Assembly (NCBI GenBank): GCA_903858195.1
Contig: CAIOHW010000123.1
Span: forward strand, 1 to 6,268
Origin: Oligoflexia bacterium
GTDB lineage: Bacteria > Bdellovibrionota > UBA1018
DNA length: 6,268 nt
Direction of reading: 5' to 3'
Position numbers and translations under genes: made by a program. Shown here in pieces: positions 1-5,604 of the stretch (positions are counted from its first letter, which is position 1; every line of letters begins with the position of its first letter). Under the pieces are notes generated by a model. That model ran no database searches. It saw only the letters and a program-made list of their open reading frames with translations, and was not told where the DNA came from.

Positions 1-680
1 AACGCGACGACTGCCGCCACGTCCTCTGGTTCGCCGACAAAACCGAGCGGAATGTTGCGCAAGATGGCCTCTTTTTGGTCCTGCGTCAAGTCCTGAGTCA
101 TGTCGGTAGCGATGTACCCGGGGGTGATGACGTTCGCCCTAACCCCTCGAGATCCAAGCTCTTTTGCGACACTTTTGGTGAATCCGATGAGCCCTGCCTT
201 GGCCGCCGCATAGGCGCTCTGGCCGGCGTTGCCCATCTCCCCAATGACGCTCGAAATCTGGATCACCGAGCCCGAGCGTGCGCGCATCATGGCCCGGGTG
301 GCCGCACGCGTGCAGTAGATGGCGCCCTTGAGGTCGATGTCCAAGGTCTTGTCGAGGTCCTCGTTCTTGAGTCGCATCAGCAGGCCATCGATCGTGATGC
401 CCGCATTATTGACGAGTGCAGCAAGGGCCCCGTGGGTCTTGTGGAGGGCCTCAAAGCGGGCGTCCACTTCCTCTGGGTTTCCGACATTGAAGCCACAAAG
501 CTCGCCTGAGCCCCCGGCTGCCTGAATTTCTTCCAGCACCTTCCTCGCGCGCTCCTCGCTCGAGGCATAGTTGATGATCACGTGAAAGCCCTCGCGGGCG
601 AGTTTGCCTGCGATCGAGGCTCCGATTCCGCGGCCGGCACCCGTGACCAGGGCGACAGGTTTCTTGGGGGTCTCAGTCAT
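1..680 (-). CDS. fabG: 3-oxoacyl-ACP reductase FabG (3' end cut by window edge)
   Basis: FabG is a cytoplasmic short-chain dehydrogenase/reductase that reduces 3-oxoacyl-ACP with NADPH in each cycle of fatty acid elongation. The first 226 residues are present, and about 20 are expected to be missing beyond base 1. Visible motifs are the cofactor-binding VTGAGRGIG (residues 12-20), NNAG (91-94), the catalytic Ser144 in ISSVIG, and Tyr157 with Lys161 in YAAAKAG. The C-terminal GYIATDMT stretch is also typical. The ATG at 680 is chosen because AGGAAGG (689-695) lies 8 bases upstream; an in-frame ATG at 686 would be too close to it. It follows fabD after 32 bases. One oddity is that the residue aligning with the catalytic Asn of the SDR tetrad (E. 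coli Asn110) is Asp116, in the context DIDLKG. SDR membership is certain; FabG identity rests on sequence plus the fab context. Confidence 0.95.
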   Translation of the reverse strand, partial: MTETPKKPVALVTGAGRGIGASIAGKLAREGFHVIINYASSEERARKVLEEIQAAGGSGELCGFNVGNPEEVDARFEALHKTHGALAALVNNAGITIDGLLMRLKNEDLDKTLDIDLKGAIYCTRAATRAMMRARSGSVIQISSVIGEMGNAGQSAYAAAKAGLIGFTKSVAKELGSRGVRANVITPGYIATDMTQDLTQDQKEAILRNIPLGFVGEPEDVAAVVA

Positions 681-688
681 GCTCATTT

Positions 689-695
689 CCTTCCT
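689..695 (-). promoter_or_regulatory. Ribosome binding site of fabG
   Basis: On the minus strand this reads AGGAAGG, 8 bases before the ATG at 680 and only 2 bases before an in-frame ATG at 686. The spacing favours 680 as the fabG start. Confidence 0.7.
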
Positions 696-712
696 GCTTG
701 ATTTCGGTGCGT

Positions 713-1741
713 TCACTTCCAAAGCGCTTCGAGCGCCTTGAGTCCTGCGAGATCGCCCATGCCGCTGATGGAGGCAGGCTTACCCAGAGGTTGCGCGATC
801 CGCTTGGCAAGACCGGCAAGCACCTTTCCGGGGCCAAATTCAATTCCGGTTTCAAAGCCCTTTTCGAGCAGGCCTGCAAACGACTGCTTCCAAAGCACGG
901 GATGGTCGACCTGCTCCACGAGGAGCTCAAGCACCACTCCGGGTTCACGCGTCATTACGGCTGTGCGATTGGGCACATAGGGGCAGGCAAGCTGCTTGGG
1001 CCGCTCCTGAGGGCGTGCGTCAGCAAAAAGCGTTGCCATGCGATCGCGGGCTGGAGCCATGAGCCGGCAATGGAAGGGGGCGCTCACGTTGAGCGGAATC
1101 GCCTTGCCGCCGCCAAACTCCGGGTCGGTCTTGATGAGTGCCACCGCTTCGGCGACCGCATCCACCGAGCCTGCGATGACGATCTGACCTGGAGCATTGA
1201 AATTTGCCGGCTGAACAATGGGCTCGACCGAGTAGGCGACCTCGTGGTCAGTGGCCCCTGCTCGCTTGAGTCGCGCGGATTCGGTGGCCTTCGCGCAAAG
1301 CGCATCAATCCACTCGTCTCCGCCCATCACTGCAGCCATGGAGCCCTGCCCGGCGGGAACTGCCTTTTGCATCGCTGCTCCACGCTCGTGCACCCAGCGC
1401 GCTGCAGTCGAAAGGGGGAGTGCTCCCGCCGCAACCAGTGCGGAATACTCACCGAGTGAATGGCCTGCAACGACCGAGGGCGCAAAGCCCAGCTGTTTTG
1501 CCGCGACCCGGAAGGCTGCCACGGATGTCGTGAGCAGGCAGGGCTGGGTGTTTTCGGTCAGTACGAGGTCTGAATCAGGTCCTTCAAAGCAGAGTTTTTT
1601 CAGGTCTCGGTGAACGGCATCCGAAGCCTCTTCGAAGGCCTCGCGGGCTTCAGTGAAGTTTTCACAAAGCTCGCGCCCCATGCCCACATGCTGGGCCCCT
1701 TGCCCGGGAAAAAGCGCCATGAAATGTTGGTTTGCGTTCAT
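713..1741 (-). CDS. fabD: Malonyl-CoA:ACP transacylase FabD
   Basis: FabD transfers malonate from malonyl-CoA to acyl carrier protein, supplying the extender unit for fatty acid synthesis in the cytoplasm. The 342-residue protein shows the oxyanion-hole GQGAQ (13-17), the nucleophile elbow GHSLGE with catalytic Ser95, Arg120 in HERGAAMQ (aligning with E. coli Arg117, which binds the malonyl carboxylate), NFNAPGQIVIAG (180-191), catalytic His224 in SAPFHCRLM, Gln277, and the C-terminal GPGKVLAGLAKRI. It is longer than E. coli FabD (309 residues). Part of the difference is extra sequence around residues 150-175, in the small ferredoxin-like subdomain. The ATG at 1741 was chosen because a strong GGGAGG (1752-1757) lies 10 bases upstream. 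A GTG at 1765 would overlap fabH and bury that site. The gene begins 17 bases after fabH stops. Confidence 0.96.
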   Translation of the reverse strand: MNANQHFMALFPGQGAQHVGMGRELCENFTEAREAFEEASDAVHRDLKKLCFEGPDSDLVLTENTQPCLLTTSVAAFRVAAKQLGFAPSVVAGHSLGEYSALVAAGALPLSTAARWVHERGAAMQKAVPAGQGSMAAVMGGDEWIDALCAKATESARLKRAGATDHEVAYSVEPIVQPANFNAPGQIVIAGSVDAVAEAVALIKTDPEFGGGKAIPLNVSAPFHCRLMAPARDRMATLFADARPQERPKQLACPYVPNRTAVMTREPGVVLELLVEQVDHPVLWKQSFAGLLEKGFETGIEFGPGKVLAGLAKRIAQPLGKPASISGMGDLAGLKALEALWK

Positions 1742-1751
1742 CTGCAATGAT

Positions 1752-1757
1752 CCTCCC
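1752..1757 (-). promoter_or_regulatory. Ribosome binding site of fabD
   Basis: The minus strand reads GGGAGG within GAGGGAGGA, 10 bases before the ATG at 1741. It lies in the short fabH-fabD gap just past the fabH stop codon, and it decides the fabD start over the upstream GTG at 1765 and the internal ATG at 1720. Confidence 0.7.
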
Positions 1758-1758
1758 T

Positions 1759-2781
1759 CTACCACCTGACCAGTACGGAGCCGTAGGTGAGCCCCGCTCC
1801 AAAAACATCCATCAGCACCAGCTGACCCGGGCGGATCCTGCCGTCGCGCACCGCCTCGTCGAGCATGGTCGGCACGGTGGCCGACGAAGTGTTGCCATAG
1901 CGGTCGACATTGACGAGCACCTTTTCCATTGGGAAATCAAGCCGATTGGCAACGGCTTCGATGATGCGGAGGTTCGCCTGGTGGGGAACAAACCAGTCGA
2001 TGTCAGAGACCTTGAGGCCGTTTGACTCCACGGCACGAACTGCGAAATCGGCAAGCGTACGCACGGCGACCTTGAAGACTTCCTTGCCCTTCATCTGGAT
2101 CTTGTTCTGGTGCTGGTCGAGTCCCTCATGGGTGACCGGTGCCTTCGTGCCGCCTGCCGGAATGAGCAGGAGCTCCCAGAGGCTCCCATCGGATTCGAGG
2201 TGACTGGAGAGAATGCGCGAGCTCGAGTCCGCCGGAGCGCGCTCGACGATCGCCGCCCCTGCGCCGTCCCCAAACAGGATGCAACTCGTGCGATCCTCCC
2301 AGTTCACGTTCGCGCTCAGGACCTCGGCGCCGACCACGAGCACGGTTCGGCTCTGGCCCGAGCGGATGAACATGTCGGCAGTCGAGAGTGCGTAGAGAAA
2401 CCCCGAACAGGCAGCGTTCAGGTCCACTGCCCAGGCTTTGGTGGCGCCAAGTTTGCTTTGGAGCCAGCAGGCGGTCGACGGGATGATCGTGTCACCCGAA
2501 CAGGTGGCGTATAAAATCTGGTCGATGTCCTCGGGCTTTTTTCCGGCCATTTCAAGGGCCTTGAGCGCCGCTTCGAGACCCAGAGACGAGTTATACTCGG
2601 CTGGATTGGAGGGATCGGAGATGCGGCGTTCGGCAATGCCCGTGCGCTCACGGATCCATTCGTCACTGGAGTCGATTTTTGCAGCCAGTTCGTCGTTGGT
2701 GAGCCTGCGATGCGGAAAAGCCGAGCCTGTTCCGACAATGCGACTTGAATAGGGGGAAGAGGGGGCGGTTGCGGGGCTCAT
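1759..2781 (-). CDS. fabH: 3-oxoacyl-ACP synthase III FabH (KAS III)
   Basis: FabH starts fatty acid synthesis by condensing an acyl-CoA primer (acetyl-CoA or a short branched acyl-CoA) with malonyl-ACP. The 340-residue thiolase-fold protein shows the N-terminal GTGSAFP (17-23), the CoA-binding region SSDEWIRERTGI (38-49), catalytic Cys125 in LNAACSGF, His267 in VPHQANLRI, Asn297 in RYGNTSSAT, and the C-terminal GAGLTYGSVLVRW. The Cys-His-Asn triad is complete. The start ATG overlaps the plsX stop codon as ATGA, and AAGGAA (2787-2792) lies 5 bases upstream, so translational coupling to plsX is likely. The reading frame stays open further upstream inside plsX, but that extension is antifamily low-complexity sequence and is not coding. 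The first ten residues (Ser/Pro/Ala-rich) are a short extension relative to E. coli. Primer preference cannot be read from the sequence. Confidence 0.97.
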   Translation of the reverse strand: MSPATAPSSPYSSRIVGTGSAFPHRRLTNDELAAKIDSSDEWIRERTGIAERRISDPSNPAEYNSSLGLEAALKALEMAGKKPEDIDQILYATCSGDTIIPSTACWLQSKLGATKAWAVDLNAACSGFLYALSTADMFIRSGQSRTVLVVGAEVLSANVNWEDRTSCILFGDGAGAAIVERAPADSSSRILSSHLESDGSLWELLLIPAGGTKAPVTHEGLDQHQNKIQMKGKEVFKVAVRTLADFAVRAVESNGLKVSDIDWFVPHQANLRIIEAVANRLDFPMEKVLVNVDRYGNTSSATVPTMLDEAVRDGRIRPGQLVLMDVFGAGLTYGSVLVRW

Positions 2782-3857
2782 GGGTTTTCCTTGTGTTCTT
2801 GATTGCGAAGAAGGGCCTTCTCGAGGCCTTCGACGACCCGTTTCTGGAGTGCGGTGTGCGCGCGCAGCAGTGCGCTCACAATTGCCTTGGGGTTGCTCCT
2901 GCCATGACAGATGAAAGCGTAACCTTGCACGCCAAGAAGCGGGGCTGCGCCGTACTCGGCGTAGTCGAGCTTCTTTTTCAGAGCGCCAAAGACGGGGGCG
3001 GCAAGGAGGAAGCCCAGGGTGGCTACAGGGTTTTTCCGGGCTGCATCCTTCAAGGTGCGGACCACCGCAGAGCCGAGTCCTTCGACCGACTTCAGTACGA
3101 CGTTGCCGACAAAGCCGTCGCACACGACCACATCGACCTGTCCCTTGAAGATCTCCTTGCCCTCGGCGTAGCCCTCGAAGCGCGCGATCTCGGAAAAATA
3201 CGGAAGGCCTTCGACCATCTCGCGTGCCGCGCGCGTGAGCTCGTTGCCTTTACTTTTTTCTTCTCCGTTGGAGAGGATGCCGACTTTGGGAAGCCCGGGG
3301 GACCGGCGATCCACTTGCGCGTAGAAGGCCCCCATGACCGCAAAATCACGCAGGTGCTCGGGCTTGCAGTCGACATTGGCGCCAACATCGATCACCACGC
3401 AGCCATCCGGGCTCAAGGTGGGAAGCGTCACTGCGATCCCTGGGCGCTCGACTCCCTTGAGCCTGCCCATGTTGATCAGGGCCGAAGCCATCATGGCGCC
3501 CGAGTGACCGGCGCTGATAAAGGCTGCGGGCGAGCCCGCTTTCCAGCTTTCAGACGCCATGCGTGCGCCGATATTGATTGAGGCATTGGGTTTTTGCCGG
3601 AGCGACTTGATCGTGTCGTCCATCTCGATGTTGTCGGTGGCCTCGATCCAGGTCACAAACTCGTCTTTTGAATCAATCTCCTTGAGGAGCGGTGCGCAGG
3701 TCTTGTCAGAAAGAATTTTCTGGCAGGCATCGCGCCTTCCGATCAGGGCAAGCGTGCCACCCGCCCGCCTGAGTGCCGGAAGCGCAAGTGCAGCTCCGTG
3801 CAGGATGGATTTCGGAGCATGGTCACCACCCATCACATCAAGGATCAGCTGGGGCAT
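2778..3857 (-). CDS. plsX: Phosphate acyltransferase PlsX
   Basis: PlsX is a peripheral membrane enzyme that converts acyl-ACP and phosphate to acyl-phosphate, the donor used by PlsY to acylate glycerol-3-phosphate. It links the fatty acid genes beside it to phospholipid synthesis. The 359-residue product has the full family signature: LDVMGGDHAP (6-15), SAGHSGAMMASAL (115-127), DVGANVDCKPEHL (157-169), GILSNGEEKSKGN (193-205), CDGFVGNVVLKSVEG (246-260) and GAAPLLGVQG (303-312). Length is at or slightly above the family norm, with a charged C-terminal tail. The ATG at 3857 has AGGTGA 7 bases upstream, immediately after the yceD stop. Its own stop codon overlaps the fabH start. Confidence 0.97.
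   Translation of the reverse strand: MPQLILDVMGGDHAPKSILHGAALALPALRRAGGTLALIGRRDACQKILSDKTCAPLLKEIDSKDEFVTWIEATDNIEMDDTIKSLRQKPNASINIGARMASESWKAGSPAAFISAGHSGAMMASALINMGRLKGVERPGIAVTLPTLSPDGCVVIDVGANVDCKPEHLRDFAVMGAFYAQVDRRSPGLPKVGILSNGEEKSKGNELTRAAREMVEGLPYFSEIARFEGYAEGKEIFKGQVDVVVCDGFVGNVVLKSVEGLGSAVVRTLKDAARKNPVATLGFLLAAPVFGALKKKLDYAEYGAAPLLGVQGYAFICHGRSNPKAIVSALLRAHTALQKRVVEGLEKALLRNQEHKENP
2787..2792 (-). promoter_or_regulatory. Ribosome binding site of fabH inside plsX
   Basis: AAGGAA on the minus strand lies within the last codons of plsX, 5 bases before the fabH ATG. Together with the ATGA stop/start overlap it suggests coupled translation of plsX and fabH. Confidence 0.65.
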
Positions 3858-3864
3858 CTTGAGT

Positions 3865-3870
3865 TCACCT
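3865..3870 (-). promoter_or_regulatory. Ribosome binding site of plsX
   Basis: AGGTGA on the minus strand lies 7 bases before the plsX ATG and directly abuts the TGA of the upstream YceD gene. The spacing leaves no room for another gene between the two. Confidence 0.6.
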
Positions 3871-4512
3871 TCAGGAGTGCGAAGCGGGGACGCGCAGGTT
3901 TTTCAGCGCCGAAAAGGGGCTATTTTTCTGGAGTTTTGAACAGGCGCAACGGCCTTTGTTCAGGTCTGCACCACAGTTGGCGCAGATCCCCTTGCAGCCT
4001 TCCTCGCAGAGGGGTTGAAAGGGAACGAGCAGCTGAACCTGTTCGGTGACCACATCACCGAGCTCAATCCAGTCTTCCGCCAGGTAGGTGATGTCGAGGT
4101 CCGCGTTTTTTTGATCCTGCCCCTCGAAGTCATGGGCGTGGCGGGCGTGCCCATGGAGCCTGCCCACCACCTTGCCGGTGCTGCGTCCCTGCTTGTCCTT
4201 GTCGACATGGGCGATTCCAGCCATCGCGGGATCGCGGCAAAGCAGGGTCTGGAAATTGGGGCTGCAAGCCAGCGCAAACGGAGTCGCACAGCGGCTGCAA
4301 AGCAGCTCGACTTCGGTGCGGAGGTTTCCGTCGAGCACGACGACTTCGTCGACCTTGCGAAGGAAGATCCTTCCCTCGAGCGGACGGGTTCCCTTGCGAG
4401 GCTGGGGCGACTGCTCGTCGGCGCGCGCCACCGCTGCCGGGGCCCAGGTGTCATCCTGCCCGAACTTAAGTTCGGTGCCCTGTTCTGTGATTTCGTGGAG
4501 ATAGACTCTCAT
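3871..4512 (-). CDS. yceD: YceD/DUF177 family protein
   Basis: YceD proteins are conserved cytoplasmic proteins encoded next to rpmF/plsX. In E. coli and plants, family members have been linked to 23S rRNA accumulation; the biochemical role is unsettled. The 213-residue product shows the family layout: an N-terminal beta-rich part, LEGRIFLRKVDEVVVLDGNL (45-64), a CSRC pair (72-75), the acidic DLDITYLAEDWIELGDVVTEQ (138-158), and a C-terminal Cys cluster (Cys169, 173, 177, 180, 189, 191) in CKGICANCGADLN, which may bind zinc. It is longer than E. coli YceD (173 residues), partly because of a His-rich stretch around HGHARHAH (120-127). The ATG at 4512 gives the expected N terminus, although no good Shine-Dalgarno precedes it. 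The gene lies 32 bases after the NagA-like gene and 13 before plsX, with no rpmF between. The family call rests on the C-terminal motif and context. Confidence 0.88.
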   Translation of the reverse strand: MRVYLHEITEQGTELKFGQDDTWAPAAVARADEQSPQPRKGTRPLEGRIFLRKVDEVVVLDGNLRTEVELLCSRCATPFALACSPNFQTLLCRDPAMAGIAHVDKDKQGRSTGKVVGRLHGHARHAHDFEGQDQKNADLDITYLAEDWIELGDVVTEQVQLLVPFQPLCEEGCKGICANCGADLNKGRCACSKLQKNSPFSALKNLRVPASHS

Positions 4513-4544
4513 ATGGCTTTTGGTCGCTATTGCGTGGCCGGACC

Positions 4545-5501
4545 TTAGCTGTAACGGGCCAGCTTCTCAAGCTGCGACTTCCATCGCCGGCGCAGGGGAG
4601 TCTCACCCAGCGCCCGCCACGGAATCTCCCAGGCCAGTTCTCGGGGCTTGAGTCCGAGCGCCTGAATCAGGCGGCGCTGCCTCATGAGGAGATGGGAGAG
4701 GGGAAGGGCTCCTCCCGCCAGGTGGCCATCTGAAGTCCGGCAGACGGGGGCCTTGGATTCAGCTCGGATCGTCAGGGTACCGAGGCTTGCCGGCTGGTTG
4801 GATCGTCCCGCCGGAACCGCATCCGAGACCCAGAAAACACCCTTCTCGTGCAGGGCATGCGTCCATTCCAGCACTTTTGGGTGCACATGAACTCCATCCG
4901 GAATGATCTCGATGAAGGTGTCAGTCCCGGCCCCCGCAAAGGCTCCAATCGCTCCGGGGTTTCGATGGTGAAACGGCATGGCGTTCCATGCATGGGTGAG
5001 CTGACGGATGCCGGACCGGTGCCAGGCTTGGGCGGTCGAGAGATCGGCCTGTGAGTGCCCCAGGCTCAGGCTGATCTTCTTGGTCCGAGCCCATCGAATG
5101 ATGGCCTTCACCTCGGCCGGGTCTCCGCGCTCGGGCGCAAGCGTCAGGCGGGCAAGGGTGCCGCCTGAGAGCTCCCACCAGCGTTTGAGGAGTTCAAGGC
5201 TTGGATCGATCAGGAATTCAGGGGGATGGGCCCCGCAGGAGCCCGATGCGATGAAAGGCCCCTCGAGGTGGATGCCGGCCATGAAGGTTTCTCCTCGGGC
5301 CGGGCCTTTCTCGTGCTGGACTTGGATGAACCTGCCCAGACGTTCCAGTGCAGCCTCAAAAAGGGGCATGGGCGAGGAGATCGTCGTTGCAAGAATGACT
5401 TGAACCCCGTCGCGCCAAAGCTTCTGGCAAAGCTCGGCGAGTTCGGATTCCCCGGCACGCATGAGATCGATGCCGTAAAGTCCATGGAAGTGAAGGTCCA
5501 T
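4545..5501 (-). CDS. NagA-like amidohydrolase, catalytic core only
   Basis: This resembles N-acetylglucosamine-6-phosphate deacetylase, which removes acetate from GlcNAc-6-phosphate in amino-sugar and cell-wall recycling. With the ATG at 5501 the product has 318 residues; E. coli NagA has 382. Visible are the metal motif DLHFHG (2-7), HLEGPFI (78-84, metal Glu80), LTLAPE (119-124), LGHSQA (147-152, metal His149), THAWNAMPFHHR (169-180, metal His170), DGVHVHP (202-208, substrate His205) and SDAVPAGR (226-233, catalytic Asp227). The HxH pair suggests the two-metal type, unlike E. coli NagA, which has Gln and Asn there. The N-terminal beta strands that normally precede the HxH motif and the C-terminal GxLxxGxxADL segment are both missing. 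The start is uncertain: GTG codons at 5504 and 5570 are in frame, the latter adding 23 Pro-rich residues, and none has a clear ribosome site. It is the first gene of the probable operon. Exact substrate is not proven. Confidence 0.82.
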   Translation of the reverse strand: MDLHFHGLYGIDLMRAGESELAELCQKLWRDGVQVILATTISSPMPLFEAALERLGRFIQVQHEKGPARGETFMAGIHLEGPFIASGSCGAHPPEFLIDPSLELLKRWWELSGGTLARLTLAPERGDPAEVKAIIRWARTKKISLSLGHSQADLSTAQAWHRSGIRQLTHAWNAMPFHHRNPGAIGAFAGAGTDTFIEIIPDGVHVHPKVLEWTHALHEKGVFWVSDAVPAGRSNQPASLGTLTIRAESKAPVCRTSDGHLAGGALPLSHLLMRQRRLIQALGLKPRELAWEIPWRALGETPLRRRWKSQLEKLARYS

Positions 5502-5604
5502 CACTGGCCCGGGTGCAGGCGATCGGACAGGGGAAGGTCTGGGATTGACAGGCGTTTTGGCTCGTGGCACCCACAGAGCCTAACAAAAACCGAGGTCGAT
5601 TTCG
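5502..5604. promoter_or_regulatory. Divergent intergenic region, probable promoters for both directions
   Basis: This stretch separates the leftward NagA-yceD-plsX-fab cluster from the rightward basic-protein gene, so it should hold promoters for both. On the plus strand a perfect TTGACA (5545-5550) is present, but no acceptable -10 box lies 16-18 bases downstream. I could not find a convincing promoter for the leftward operon. If the leftward gene starts at the GTG at 5570, the region shrinks to 34 bases and the TTGACA would be coding. Confidence 0.4.
5592..5596 (+). promoter_or_regulatory. Ribosome binding site of the basic Cys/His protein
   Basis: GAGGT lies 8 bases before the ATG at 5605 and supports that start for the rightward gene. 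Confidence 0.6.

Noticed and set aside
698..1459. Long plus-strand open frame opposite fabD
   Set aside because: Its translation has no recognisable motif and lies wholly antisense to a clear FabD. It is a by-product of GC-rich codon use.
1742..1765. Upstream GTG start for fabD
   Set aside because: It would overlap fabH and place the strong GGGAGG site inside the gene. The ATG at 1741 is better placed.
2782..3123. N-terminal extension of FabH into plsX
   Set aside because: The frame stays open, but the extension is Arg/Pro-rich and unlike KAS III. The ATG at 2781 has a ribosome site and gives the normal N terminus.
2745..3581. Long plus-strand open frame opposite plsX
   Set aside because: It is antisense to an unmistakable PlsX and shows no family features of its own.
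5545..5550. TTGACA as a complete sigma-70 promoter for the rightward gene
   Set aside because: No reasonable -10 hexamer is found at 16-18 bases spacing, so it is mentioned only as part of the intergenic region.
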